A stretch of 40,803 bases of DNA from a bacterium (GTDB lineage Bacteria; Verrucomicrobiota; Verrucomicrobiia; Limisphaerales; UBA8199). A program made the translations under genes and the position numbers. The DNA lies in contig JAJYHY010000028.1 in the NCBI GenBank assembly GCA_021784555.1, positions 1-40,803 of the forward strand. Reading direction: 5' to 3'. Positions within the stretch are counted from its first letter, which is position 1, and each line of letters opens with the position of its first letter. Below, one piece after another: positions 8,271-16,697 of this stretch. Below the pieces are notes generated by a model. That model was given only the letters and a program-made list of their open reading frames with translations, was not told the origin of the DNA and made no database searches.

Positions 8271-8450
8271 CTATGTGCCTGTGCATTTGACTCTTGCGAA
8301 CGCAACGAAATGGGGCGGAATGGCGGCGAGCGACTCGGGCAATGCCGATATCTCCTCATCCAGGCGCTCGATGGAGCCGAGATCTTCGGCAATCACCGCC
8401 GCCAGCGTCGCCAACTGCGCCGGTTCCCGGTTGAAGGTCGGGCTCCTCAT
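8271..8450 (-). CDS. Small helical hypothetical protein
   Basis: A 59-codon frame (ATG 8448-8450, TAG 8271-8273) lies 16 bases downstream of the retropepsin-like gene on the same strand. It reads MRSPTFNREPAQLATLAAVI, then AEDLGSIERLDEEISALP and a hydrophobic PPHFVAFARV end. The composition is strongly protein-like, with an amphipathic helix and no low-complexity arginine runs, unlike the shadow frames here. No family is recognised. The tight spacing suggests co-translation with the protease and a possible partner or regulatory role, which is inference. Confidence 0.5.
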   Translation of the reverse strand: MRSPTFNREPAQLATLAAVIAEDLGSIERLDEEISALPESLAAIPPHFVAFARVKCTGT

Positions 8451-8466
8451 CGTGCCGAGGCAGCAT

Positions 8467-8880
8467 CTACTTCAGTTTATTGACGGCTACGTCGGGATGG
8501 GCCGGATTCGGGATCACGCGACGGCTTGCACAATCGACGAGCAGGTCCATTTTCTCGAGAAGCGTCTGGCCGATAAGCACCTCATCGCCGAGCGCCAGCG
8601 CGTCGTCGCTGCTGCGGCGATGGAGGATGTCGAACATGACACCGTAGGCGACTCCGACCGCCTCTTTCTGTCCGTTGGCGTACTCGACCATCATGTGGTC
8701 CGTTGGTTGGATTCCGAGGCGGTCCAACAAGGGCTGTGGCACACAGGATCGGACGGCGCCGGTGTCCACGAGAGCATCGACCTCAAACGCACGGACGGCG
8801 GCGCCAGCCGGCTTACCCGCGGCCGCAGCGGCCTCGTCCGCCACATTGCTCAACCTCACTCTTACACGCGTCTCACCCAT
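8467..8880 (-). CDS. Retropepsin-like aspartic protease, clan AA
   Basis: A 137-residue single-domain protein. ALVDTGAVRSCVPQPLL contains the catalytic D-T-G triad followed by the usual hydrophobic flap lead-in, and GDEVLIGQTLLEKMDLLVD carries the second conserved Ile/Leu-Gly motif of the fold. One such domain must dimerise to form an active site. No signal peptide or membrane segment is seen, so it is probably cytosolic. Bacterial relatives are common but mostly without known substrates, and some may not be proteolytic. The 59-aa gene at 8271-8450 follows after 16 bases. The upstream neighbour, the RecQ gene, is divergent. Confidence 0.8.
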   Translation of the reverse strand: MGETRVRVRLSNVADEAAAAAGKPAGAAVRAFEVDALVDTGAVRSCVPQPLLDRLGIQPTDHMMVEYANGQKEAVGVAYGVMFDILHRRSSDDALALGDEVLIGQTLLEKMDLLVDCASRRVIPNPAHPDVAVNKLK

Positions 8881-9030
8881 AGCTGAGAACCTAGGTCTAG
8901 CCCCGCACTCTTGGCAAGCAAAAGCCTCCGTTCACGTGGGGCTTGCCAGAGGGATGCCAGGAGCATAGGCTCGCCGCCTGAGATGAACGCGGGGAGAGCT
9001 GAATTCAAGTCTCGTAACCGTTCCTCCCTC

Positions 9031-11778
9031 ATGAAGGTCCTGATCGTTGCCAAAACCAGAAGGGGTGCCGGCGCGTGCGTTGGCGGCATCACTGAAGCAG
9101 GGCAGAGCGTCCGGTTGATTGCCGGCGACGCGGCGTGCAACGAGCGAGCGGGCCTGGAATACGAAGTCGGCGAGGTGTGGGACATCGAGTCCACTCCGGA
9201 CCCCGGCATCAGGCCGCCGCATGTTGAGAACATCATCGTGTTGGCCGGCCGGCGGCTCCGTCGCTCTGATCACCTGGTCGAAGCCATCCACCGGTTCATG
9301 ACTCCGGTTGCAGGCGGACCGGACAAGCTTTTCGACGGACTCACGCAACCCACCACCGCCGGCGGCCTCTATGTCGCCGAAAGCACCGGCTTGCCCGCTC
9401 GCAGCACCATGTTCTGGACACCCGACCGGCCGCTTCGACTTGATTATGACGGCAAACGCCTCCGCTACCGTTACCCGACACCCGACGGCGGACGCACCCT
9501 GACTTATGTCGGCTTTCAGGAGCCCCTTGAGGAAGTCCCGGCGGGCACGCTCCTGCGCGTCTCACTGGCGCACCGATGGCGGCCCGCGGAGCGGCCCGAG
9601 GAGGAATTGCGCTGCTTTGTTCAGTTGTCCGGGTGGTTCATTGAGCAGGCGTCCGCAGCCTCACCACTTCCGGTCCAAAACCGTCCACGGGCTGGAGCCG
9701 CGGAGAAAGATTTCCGGGGTGCCGATCCGGAACCGCGGCACCTCCCTCCGCGTCCGCCGCGTTCCCCCGATGCCGCCCCTCGCCACACGGGGAGTGACCC
9801 GGCCCAGCCGGGCGTGACTCAGCCAAGCGGCTCTGGCGTGTCCGCTGCCGTGCGCGGCTCGGCTTCGCGCGCCCTCGACATCCTGGAAAAGACCTTTGGC
9901 TTTTCAAGCTTCCTGCCGCTCCAGGACGAGGTTGTGCAGCGCGTCTTGGAAAGGCGAGACACGTTGGTGGTCATGCCCACCGGCGCCGGCAAATCGCTCT
10001 GTTACCAGCTTCCGGCGGTCTTGTTCGACGGCCTGACGGTGGTAGTCTCGCCGCTGGTTTCACTCATGCAGGACCAGGTCACTCAGCTTCGCCTCGTCGG
10101 CGTCCCCGCAGCGTGCCTGAACCACACCGTGCCCGTTCACGAATACACCGCCATCATGAACCGCGCGCGCCACGGCGACACCAGGCTCCTCTATGTCGCG
10201 CCGGAAACGCTCTTGAGGCCGGAGACACTCCTGTTGATGGAACATAGCCGCCTGGCCTGTCTGGCCATCGATGAGGCCCATTGCATCTCGGAGTGGGGCC
10301 ATGACTTCCGCCCCGAATACCGCCAACTCCAGGCGGTGCGCCACCGTTTTCCACGGGCCGTTTGCCTGGCCCTGACCGCCTCCGCCACCCCTCGGGTTCG
10401 CGAAGACATCCGGCGCCTGCTGGACATCCCGCGTGCGGGCGAATTCGTCGCCAGCTTCAATCGGCCCAACCTCTTTCTTGCAGTGAAGCCGCGGCGCGAT
10501 GGCTTGGCCCAGGTGCTGGCGTTTCTGCGGGCGCGCCAGGGCCAGTCCGGCATTATTTATTGCGGCACGCGCAAACAGACTGACGAGCTTTGCGACGCAT
10601 TGAACTTGAACGGGTGTCCGGCCCTGCCTTACCACGCCGGCCTGCCGGAGGGCGTCCGCAGGCAGAACCAGGAGCGGTTTCTGCGAGGCCGCAGCCCCCT
10701 GATGGTCGCCACCATCGCCTTCGGAATGGGGATCAACAAGCCCGACCTCCGCTTCGTTGTTCATGCGCACCTGCCCGGCAGCATGGAAAACTATTACCAG
10801 GAAATCGGCCGGGCCGGACGCGACGGGCTGCCGGCTCATTGCCTGCTGCTTTATAGCCGTGGCGATGTCGTCATCCAGCGCCATTTCATCGATCAGGGGG
10901 CGCCCTCCGAGCGCGCGGGGCGAAACGCGCGGCTCCAGGCCCTCGTCCGGTTCGCCGAGGCCCGCAACTGTCGCCGTCAAACGCTGCTGGCCTACTTCGG
11001 CGAGAGACTCGAACCCGGCTCGTGCGCCGCCTGCGACAACTGTGTTCAGCCCGTGGCGCCTGGCCGGGCCACCGACGCGACGGATGCCGCGCAAATGTTC
11101 CTCGCGTGCGTCAGGGCCACCGGCCAGATGTTCGGCTCGGCGCACATCATTGCCGTGTTGCGGGGATCGAGGTCGGAGCGGGTGCTTTCACGCCAGCATG
11201 ACCGGTTGCGGAGCTTCGGCTTGGGCAGAGAACATTCGGCTGAGCAGTGGCGTGAATTAGCCCAGGAGCTCATCCGGCTGGGTTTAGTCGAACAGGAGGT
11301 GCAATTCGGGGGACTGCGTCTGACACCGCAAGGCTGGGAGGCGCTCAACGGCAAACAGAAAGTGCTGGTCCATCTGCCCTTGGAACCTGGCCCCGCAACG
11401 ACCCTCCCCGCCGCCGCTCAAGACCCCGGGTCCGCCTCTGTTATTCGTCCCATCAACAGGCGGCGGTTCCGGCAGGTCGGGGAGCTCTTCGCCGCCGGAC
11501 AGAGCATTGAGCAGATTGCCCGGCACTACGACATCCTGCCCTCCACGGTTGTCGCCCACCTCTGCCGCTTCCTGGACTCGGGCGGGGCTATCGACCCGCA
11601 ACGTGTTCTGGCAAGCTCGCGGCTCTCCGAACCGGAGCGCGCCCGGGTGTTTAGCGCCTTCGAGCGGCTTGGTTGCCAGCGCCTTACACCGGTTTGGGAG
11701 GCCTTGTCCGGAGAGATTGACTACGAGGAGTTGCACCTCCTGCGGCTTTATTGCCTTCTCGGCGAACAGCTCGGATGA
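9031..11778 (+). CDS. RecQ-family ATP-dependent DNA helicase with N-terminal dual-OB-like domain
   Basis: A 915-residue protein from ATG 9031 (MKVLIVAKTRRGAGACVGGI). Residues 1-220 form a beta-rich domain resembling the dual OB domain found on some bacterial helicases, followed by a proline/alanine-rich linker (about 220-285). The RecQ core carries Walker A MPTGAGKSLCYQLPA near 315, the DEAH box with IDEAHCISEWGHDFRPEYR near 413, motif VI EIGRAGRDGLPAHC, and the zinc cysteines CRRQTLLAYF and CAACDNC near 650-668. A winged-helix RQC region follows, then an HTH_40-type domain (GQSIEQIARHYDILPSTV). RecQ unwinds duplex and recombination intermediates 3'-5'. At 915 residues it is about 300 longer than E. 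coli RecQ. No Shine-Dalgarno site precedes the chosen ATG; an in-frame ATG at 8983 is the alternative. Confidence 0.9.
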   Translation: MKVLIVAKTRRGAGACVGGITEAGQSVRLIAGDAACNERAGLEYEVGEVWDIESTPDPGIRPPHVENIIVLAGRRLRRSDHLVEAIHRFMTPVAGGPDKLFDGLTQPTTAGGLYVAESTGLPARSTMFWTPDRPLRLDYDGKRLRYRYPTPDGGRTLTYVGFQEPLEEVPAGTLLRVSLAHRWRPAERPEEELRCFVQLSGWFIEQASAASPLPVQNRPRAGAAEKDFRGADPEPRHLPPRPPRSPDAAPRHTGSDPAQPGVTQPSGSGVSAAVRGSASRALDILEKTFGFSSFLPLQDEVVQRVLERRDTLVVMPTGAGKSLCYQLPAVLFDGLTVVVSPLVSLMQDQVTQLRLVGVPAACLNHTVPVHEYTAIMNRARHGDTRLLYVAPETLLRPETLLLMEHSRLACLAIDEAHCISEWGHDFRPEYRQLQAVRHRFPRAVCLALTASATPRVREDIRRLLDIPRAGEFVASFNRPNLFLAVKPRRDGLAQVLAFLRARQGQSGIIYCGTRKQTDELCDALNLNGCPALPYHAGLPEGVRRQNQERFLRGRSPLMVATIAFGMGINKPDLRFVVHAHLPGSMENYYQEIGRAGRDGLPAHCLLLYSRGDVVIQRHFIDQGAPSERAGRNARLQALVRFAEARNCRRQTLLAYFGERLEPGSCAACDNCVQPVAPGRATDATDAAQMFLACVRATGQMFGSAHIIAVLRGSRSERVLSRQHDRLRSFGLGREHSAEQWRELAQELIRLGLVEQEVQFGGLRLTPQGWEALNGKQKVLVHLPLEPGPATTLPAAAQDPGSASVIRPINRRRFRQVGELFAAGQSIEQIARHYDILPSTVVAHLCRFLDSGGAIDPQRVLASSRLSEPERARVFSAFERLGCQRLTPVWEALSGEIDYEELHLLRLYCLLGEQLG

Positions 11779-11842
11779 CGGACATGGGGTTTTTGCCCTA
11801 TTGAGCCGCCGGGCGTGAGCAACGACAGAAAGGGGTCAATTA

Positions 11843-12772
11843 ATGCGAGCTGTTCCAGTGTTCGATGCCGCGTCTCCGCAGGCCAGGGGGATCACGTCCC
11901 TGTCGCTTGCGGTTTTGGCGATTTGCGGGGCCATTCTGGCGCTGATCGTTGGTTTGACCGTCTATAACCTCATTCGTTTTCGGGCCAAGCCCGGTGCGCC
12001 GGAGCCGCGCCAGATCTTTGGGCACAAACGTCTGGAGATCCTCTGGACGGTCATCCCCTTTCTGCTGCTGGTCTGGATCTTTGTGCTGACCGTTCAAGCG
12101 ATGCACGTGTCCCATCCGCCGCGACACGGACAGCCCGACATCGTCGTCATCGGCCACCAATGGTGGTGGGAGGTCCATTATCCGAAGCTTGGAATTATTA
12201 CCGCTAATGAGGTCCATATCCCGACCGGGCAAGCGTTGCTGGTGCGGCTGGAGGCCGCCGACGTGATTCACGATTTCTGGGTGCCCGCGCTGGCGCCGAA
12301 GGAAGACATGATTCCAGGCGTGACCAACTATATATGGCTGCAGGCCGATGAACCGGGCACTTATTTGGGCGCCTGCGCCGAATTCTGTGGAGCGGAGCAC
12401 GCCTGGATGCGCTTTCAGGTCATCGCGCAGCCCGCCTCCCAATTCCGGGCCTGGGAAGCGGACCAGCGCCGTCCAGCCCCAACGCCGCCCGCCGGCGCGG
12501 CGGAGCGCGGGCGCCGTCTGTTTCTGGACAAGACCTGCATGGAGTGCCATTCCATTCGGGGGGTCGCGGCAGCCGGGAGCGCCGGCCCGGATCTGACCCA
12601 TCTGGCCTCGCGCCGGATGCTTGGGGCTGGGGTGATGACAAATACGCCCCCCAATTTGTCTCTCTGGCTGACTAATCCACAGGCCATCAAGCCCGGTTGC
12701 CTGATGCCCAATCTGAACCTTACCCACGCGCAGGTCAGAGACCTGGTCAGCTACTTCCAGACGCTCAAATGA
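11843..12772 (+). CDS. coxB: Cytochrome c oxidase subunit II with fused cytochrome c domain
   Basis: A 309-residue protein with two membrane helices (about 18-46 and 63-87) and a periplasmic cupredoxin domain. The dinuclear CuA ligands are all present: His143 (DVIHDFWVP), Cys178, Glu180, Cys182, His186 and Met189 in GACAEFCGAEHAWMRF. Residues 220-309 form a cytochrome c domain with the heme site CMECH (232-236) and a likely axial methionine in GCLMPNLN. This makes it a caa3-type subunit II, which takes electrons through its own heme c to CuA. A GAAAGGGG ribosome site precedes ATG 11843, and the stop overlaps the next start by ATGA, so translation is coupled. It is first in the respiratory operon. 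Confidence 0.95.
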   Translation: MRAVPVFDAASPQARGITSLSLAVLAICGAILALIVGLTVYNLIRFRAKPGAPEPRQIFGHKRLEILWTVIPFLLLVWIFVLTVQAMHVSHPPRHGQPDIVVIGHQWWWEVHYPKLGIITANEVHIPTGQALLVRLEAADVIHDFWVPALAPKEDMIPGVTNYIWLQADEPGTYLGACAEFCGAEHAWMRFQVIAQPASQFRAWEADQRRPAPTPPAGAAERGRRLFLDKTCMECHSIRGVAAAGSAGPDLTHLASRRMLGAGVMTNTPPNLSLWLTNPQAIKPGCLMPNLNLTHAQVRDLVSYFQTLK

Positions 12773-14997
12773 ATAGTATCGCTTCCGCCCAGACCCTCGA
12801 ACCTCCTCATGCGGCGGAGAGCGAACGGGGCTTGTTGTCCTGGGTCGCCACCGTGGATCATAAGCGGATTGGCCTTCTCTACCTTTTCACGACGCTCGCC
12901 TTTTTCCTGGTGGGAGGAATCGAGGCGCTGCTCGTCCGCGTTCAATTGGCAGTGCCCAACGGTAAGTTTCTTTCGCCGGAGGCCTACAACCAGGTCTTCA
13001 CCATGCATGGCACCACGATGATCTTCCTGGTCGTGATGCCGATGCTCATCGGCTTCGCCAATTACCTGGTGCCGCTGATGATCGGCGCGCGCGATATGGC
13101 CTTTCCCCGTCTGAACGCCATGAGCTACTGGTTGCTCCTCTTTGGGGGATTGCTCCTCTATTTCAGTTGGGTGGCGGGAGGCGCGCCGGCGGCGGGATGG
13201 TTCAGCTACTCCCCGCTGAGTGAACGCCCCTTTTCCACCACGGCGGGAATGAACTACTGGATAGCATCCCTCCTGGTGCTGGGCATTGGCTCGGTGGCCA
13301 CTTCCGTCAACATGATCGCCACGGTCCTGACACTCCGGGCGCCCGGTTTGACCATCCGAAGGCTGCCGCTGTTTGTCTGGATGGTGTTCGTGAATTCATT
13401 CCTGATCATTTTGGCCCTGCCGGCGTTGAATGCCTCAATCGTCATGCTCCTCATCGACCGCTTGCTCAAGGGCAACTTTTTCCAACCCGCCATGGGCGGC
13501 TCGGCGGTGCTCTGGCAGCATTATTTCTGGACCTTCGGCCATCCGGAGGTTTATATCATGGCGTTGCCGGCGTTTGGCATGATTTCGGAGGTCATTCCGG
13601 TCTTTTCGCGCAAGCCCATCTTCGGCTACCCCTTTGTGGCCGCTTCGAGCGTCGCCATCGGGTTGCTCAGCTTCGGCGTTTGGGCGCACCACATGTTCGC
13701 CGTTGGCCTGGGCCATATCGCGGACTACACGTTTGCGGTGACGAGCATGCTCATCGCGGTGCCCACCGGGGTGAAGATCTTCAACTGGACCGCGACGATG
13801 TGGGGCGGCTCCATCCGGCTGACCACCTCCATGCTTTTCGCCATCGCCTTCATCATCCAGTTCGTTATCGGCGGGCTAAGCGGTATCACTTTCACCGCCG
13901 TGCCTATGGATTGGCAGTTGACCGACACCTACTATGTCGTGGCGCACTTCCATTACGTGCTCTTTGGCGGCACCTACTTTGCTATCCTGGCCGGGTTCTA
14001 TTATTGGTTCCCAAAGATGAGCGGACGGATGCTCTCCGAGAAATGGGGCAAGCTCCACTTCTGGTTGACGTTAATCGGGTTCAACATGACCTTTTTTGTC
14101 CAGCATATCCTCGGCTTGATGGGGATGCCGCGGCGCGTGTTCACCTATCCCAACCTGCCCGGGTGGGGCGCACTGAACATGGTCTCGACCATAGGCGCCT
14201 TCATCCTGGCCGCCTCGACGCTGGTGCTGATATGGAACGTCTGGATCAGCCTCCGCCACGGCGACCCCGCGGGCGATAACCCCTGGAACGCCTGGACGCT
14301 CGAGTGGGCCACCACTTCGCCTCCGCCTCCTCACAATTTCGACCGCCTTCCGCCCATCAATGGACGCCGCCCGCTCTGGGACCTGGCCCACCCGGAGAAT
14401 CCGGACACCGACGCGGCGGAAGTGGGCCGGCACGTTCCCTGGAAACTGGAGAAGAACGTGACAGGGATGATCACCTTTATCATCTCGGAGGCGTTCTTTT
14501 TCCTGATGTTGATCTTTGCGTATCTTTACTATAACGCCCGACCGATGGTGGGCCCGGTCGCCTCCTCGGTTCTGGACGCGCGTAAGACTTTGGTGTTTAC
14601 CGTGTGCCTGCTGTCGAGCAGTTGGACCTTCTGGATGGCGGAGAAGGCGCTGCACCGGAAGAAAATGTCCGGCTTTTATGCCTGGCTGGGAGTGACGCTC
14701 ATCCTCGGCTTTACGTTCATCGTTGGCCAGGGGCTTGAGTACCTGGGCCTCTACAACCACGGCCTGCGAATGAGCACCGACCTGTTTGCCACCACCTTCT
14801 TCACTCTTACCGGTTTTCACGGCCTGCACGTCTGCCTCGGCTTGATTGGGTTGCTGGTGCTGCTCGGCCTGGCCCTATCCGGCGAGTTCGCGCACGGACG
14901 CACCGAGGCGGTTGCCAGCATCGGCCTCTACTGGCATTTTGTCGATGCGGTTTGGATAGCGGTGTTCTCGGTGATTTACCTGAGGCTGCTCTTATGA
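12769..14997 (+). CDS. Cytochrome c oxidase subunit I-III fusion
   Basis: A 742-residue protein from ATG 12769, which overlaps the coxB stop. Residues 1-510 are subunit I: heme a ligands His80 and His395, heme a3 ligand His393 (AHFHYVLFGG), CuB ligands His258 (FGHPEVY), His307 and His308 (VWAHHM), the Tyr262 cross-link site, D-channel Asp109 (GARDMAFPR, where most have GAPDMAFPR) and K-channel Lys336 (PTGVKIFNW). Residues 560-742 form subunit III with about five helices (FIISEAFFFLMLIFAYLYY, FHGLHVCLGLIGLL). The fusion reduces O2 to water and pumps protons in the inner membrane. CoxA-CoxC fusions are known in several phyla. It corresponds to a coxA plus coxC fusion, so no single symbol is given. 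Confidence 0.95.
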   Translation: MNSIASAQTLEPPHAAESERGLLSWVATVDHKRIGLLYLFTTLAFFLVGGIEALLVRVQLAVPNGKFLSPEAYNQVFTMHGTTMIFLVVMPMLIGFANYLVPLMIGARDMAFPRLNAMSYWLLLFGGLLLYFSWVAGGAPAAGWFSYSPLSERPFSTTAGMNYWIASLLVLGIGSVATSVNMIATVLTLRAPGLTIRRLPLFVWMVFVNSFLIILALPALNASIVMLLIDRLLKGNFFQPAMGGSAVLWQHYFWTFGHPEVYIMALPAFGMISEVIPVFSRKPIFGYPFVAASSVAIGLLSFGVWAHHMFAVGLGHIADYTFAVTSMLIAVPTGVKIFNWTATMWGGSIRLTTSMLFAIAFIIQFVIGGLSGITFTAVPMDWQLTDTYYVVAHFHYVLFGGTYFAILAGFYYWFPKMSGRMLSEKWGKLHFWLTLIGFNMTFFVQHILGLMGMPRRVFTYPNLPGWGALNMVSTIGAFILAASTLVLIWNVWISLRHGDPAGDNPWNAWTLEWATTSPPPPHNFDRLPPINGRRPLWDLAHPENPDTDAAEVGRHVPWKLEKNVTGMITFIISEAFFFLMLIFAYLYYNARPMVGPVASSVLDARKTLVFTVCLLSSSWTFWMAEKALHRKKMSGFYAWLGVTLILGFTFIVGQGLEYLGLYNHGLRMSTDLFATTFFTLTGFHGLHVCLGLIGLLVLLGLALSGEFAHGRTEAVASIGLYWHFVDAVWIAVFSVIYLRLLL

Positions 14998-15830
14998 CCA
15001 CGGAACAGTTTTGGACTTCGGCCTGGAGATGGGACCCGTGGGTCCTCGGCTTGAGCGTCGCTATAGTGGCGGGCTACGCCGCAATTGTGCGCTGCCGGTT
15101 CGCCTGGAGAACCCTCTACCTCGTTGCGGGCGTGGCCGTGTTCTTGCTCACGCTCCTGTCGCCGCTCAACGCTCTGGCCGACGGCTATTTGTTCAGCGCC
15201 CACATGCTCCAACACCTGCTCCTCCAACTGGTGGCGCCGCCGCTAATGCTGCTGGCCATCCCCGTCGCCCCGCTCCCAAAGGTGTTTTCGCGCCCGGGTT
15301 TGCGGCTCATCCCTCAGGCGCTCGAACGGCCGCTGGTGACATGGTTGCTGGGGTTGGGCGCGATGTGGATTTGGCATTTGCCCGCGCTGTGCAGCGCTTC
15401 GATTATGACTCCCTGGGTTCACTGGGTGCAAATCGGCTCGCTGCTGCTGATGGGCGGAGCATTCTGGTGGCCGATCATTGGGCCGTGGTCGCAGCGGCGC
15501 CTGACGCCGCTGCTGGGTGTTCTCTACCTGTTCAGTGCCTGCGTCTTTTGCACCATCCTCGGAATTATTCTCACCTTCGCCCCGCCCGGCCTCTACCCGA
15601 TGTTCTTGCATCCGCATGATTCCCTGGGGATGCTGCCCACGATCCGCGACCAGTGGGGCCTGACTTTCGCCAAAGACCAACAATTGGGCGGGCTTTTGAT
15701 GTGGGTACCCCCTTGCTTTGTCTATCTTTGTGGTATCTTTGGATTGCTCGCCCGGTGGTATGTCGGCCCCGACCCCGAACTGGTCCTGCCGGCATCGGGA
15801 TTTGAAGCGCTGGACTGTGAGGATCTATGA
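14994..15830 (+). CDS. ctaG: Cytochrome c oxidase assembly protein, CtaG family
   Basis: A 278-residue multi-pass membrane protein of the caa3_CtaG family. About seven hydrophobic helices are visible, with the family pattern SAHMLQHLLLQLVAPPLMLL and conserved histidines near helix ends (HMLQH, IWHLPAL). ATG 14994 overlaps the oxidase stop by ATGA. Bacillus CtaG is needed for active caa3 oxidase and is thought to help insert copper; it is unrelated to the proteobacterial Cox11-type CtaG. Position directly after the oxidase subunits fits that role. The C-terminal 25 residues are acidic and cytosolic or periplasmic. Confidence 0.85.
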   Translation: MTTEQFWTSAWRWDPWVLGLSVAIVAGYAAIVRCRFAWRTLYLVAGVAVFLLTLLSPLNALADGYLFSAHMLQHLLLQLVAPPLMLLAIPVAPLPKVFSRPGLRLIPQALERPLVTWLLGLGAMWIWHLPALCSASIMTPWVHWVQIGSLLLMGGAFWWPIIGPWSQRRLTPLLGVLYLFSACVFCTILGIILTFAPPGLYPMFLHPHDSLGMLPTIRDQWGLTFAKDQQLGGLLMWVPPCFVYLCGIFGLLARWYVGPDPELVLPASGFEALDCEDL

Positions 15831-16057
15831 CTGAGCAAACCCCTACACCCTCTTTGCCGCCCGGTTGGAACAGGGCGCAACCGGAGCATCTGCCTGAGCC
15901 CACGCAATGGCCGCCGGCGCTAGCGCTGGCGGTGACCTTGGTTTTTTGGGGTCTGGTGAGCTCCTTCATCATCACCGGCATCGGGCTGTTGCTCTTCGGC
16001 TTCTCGATGGCCGGTTGGATCAGAGCTATTCGTCATGAACGAGAACAAGAACATTGA
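15827..16057 (+). CDS. Small membrane protein of the oxidase operon
   Basis: A 76-residue protein. After a proline-rich N-terminus (PTPSLPPGWNRAQPEHLPEP) come one long or two short membrane helices (ALALAVTLVFWGLVSSFIIT, GLLLFGFSMAGW) and a charged tail. The start overlaps ctaG by ATGA, and its end overlaps the Rieske start by 23 bases, so it is translated with the operon. The size and place suggest a small structural subunit of the oxidase (subunit IV-like), but sequence alone does not prove it. Confidence 0.7.
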   Translation: MTEQTPTPSLPPGWNRAQPEHLPEPTQWPPALALAVTLVFWGLVSSFIITGIGLLLFGFSMAGWIRAIRHEREQEH

Positions 16058-16667
16058 AGGCGCAGGGGTCAGTCCTGCATCTTTTTCCGCCGCCTCGCCC
16101 TCCATTACCACGGAAAAAGTGAGGACTGACCCCGGCGCGCTCCACGTTGAAAAGGCGCCGAATTCAGAGAGCCCTCAGAACTCAGAAGAGGCCTCCCGCC
16201 GGGTCTTTCTGGAGAGGTTAAGCATCATCCTGGGAACCATGGGCGCCCTGGGCCTGGCCGCCCCCGCCGTCGGCTTCATCTTCGCACCGCTGTCTGAACG
16301 GGCGCCGCGCATCTGGCGCAAGGTGGGAAAGGTCTCTGGGTTTAAAGTTGGAACCACCGTTCCGGTGCGTTTTGAGGACGCTACGCCGCTGCGCTGGGCG
16401 GGCGTCACCGCCAACACCGCCGCCTGGCTCAGACGCGTGGACGAGGAACGTTTCATCGCCTTTGCCATCAATTGCAGTCATCTCGGCTGCCCGGTGCGCT
16501 GGCTGCCCGATGCCGACCTGTTCTTGTGCCCGTGCCACGGCGGAGTGTATTATAGCAACGGCGCCGTCGCCGCCGGCCCGCCGCCATGTCCGCTTACGCG
16601 TTACCCGGTGCGCGTGAAGAACGGCGACGTGGAGATTCAAACTCGGCCCTTGCCTTTCGCCACCTGA
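16035..16667 (+). CDS. Rieske [2Fe-2S] protein of a bc-type complex, Tat substrate
   Basis: A 210-residue protein. The Tat signal SRRVFLERLSIILG (about residues 54-67) runs into one membrane helix, and the Rieske fold follows with both cluster motifs, CSHLGCPVRW and CPCHGGVYYSNG. The final GPPPCPLTRYPV is the usual proline loop. It moves electrons from quinol at cytochrome b to cytochrome c. The N-terminal 53 residues are unusually long: residues 11-33 are encoded exactly by the 69-bp palindrome at 16065-16133, in frame. ATG 16035 overlaps the previous gene by 23 bases. No later in-frame ATG lies before the Tat motif; a GTG at residue 29, still inside the palindrome, is the only close alternative. 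Confidence 0.92.
   Translation: MNENKNIEGAGVSPASFSAASPSITTEKVRTDPGALHVEKAPNSESPQNSEEASRRVFLERLSIILGTMGALGLAAPAVGFIFAPLSERAPRIWRKVGKVSGFKVGTTVPVRFEDATPLRWAGVTANTAAWLRRVDEERFIAFAINCSHLGCPVRWLPDADLFLCPCHGGVYYSNGAVAAGPPPCPLTRYPVRVKNGDVEIQTRPLPFAT
16065..16133. repeat. Palindromic element P1, copy A, inside the Rieske gene
   Basis: This 69-bp element has perfect 12-bp terminal inverted repeats (GGGGTCAGTCCT / AGGACTGACCCC) and an inner 8-bp pair (CTTTTTCC / GGAAAAAG). Its length is 23 codons exactly and its start falls on a codon boundary. GGCGC occurs on both sides (16059-16063 and 16134-16138). Related copies are at 36547-36614 (opposite strand) and 40509-40576. Confidence 0.9.
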
Positions 16668-16697
16668 CGCCGCGTCCTGCTGGGAAGAGAGTTGCTC

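Noticed and set aside
10060..11145. A 361-codon minus-strand frame inside the RecQ region
   Set aside because: Antisense shadow of the helicase core; no domain or start signal.
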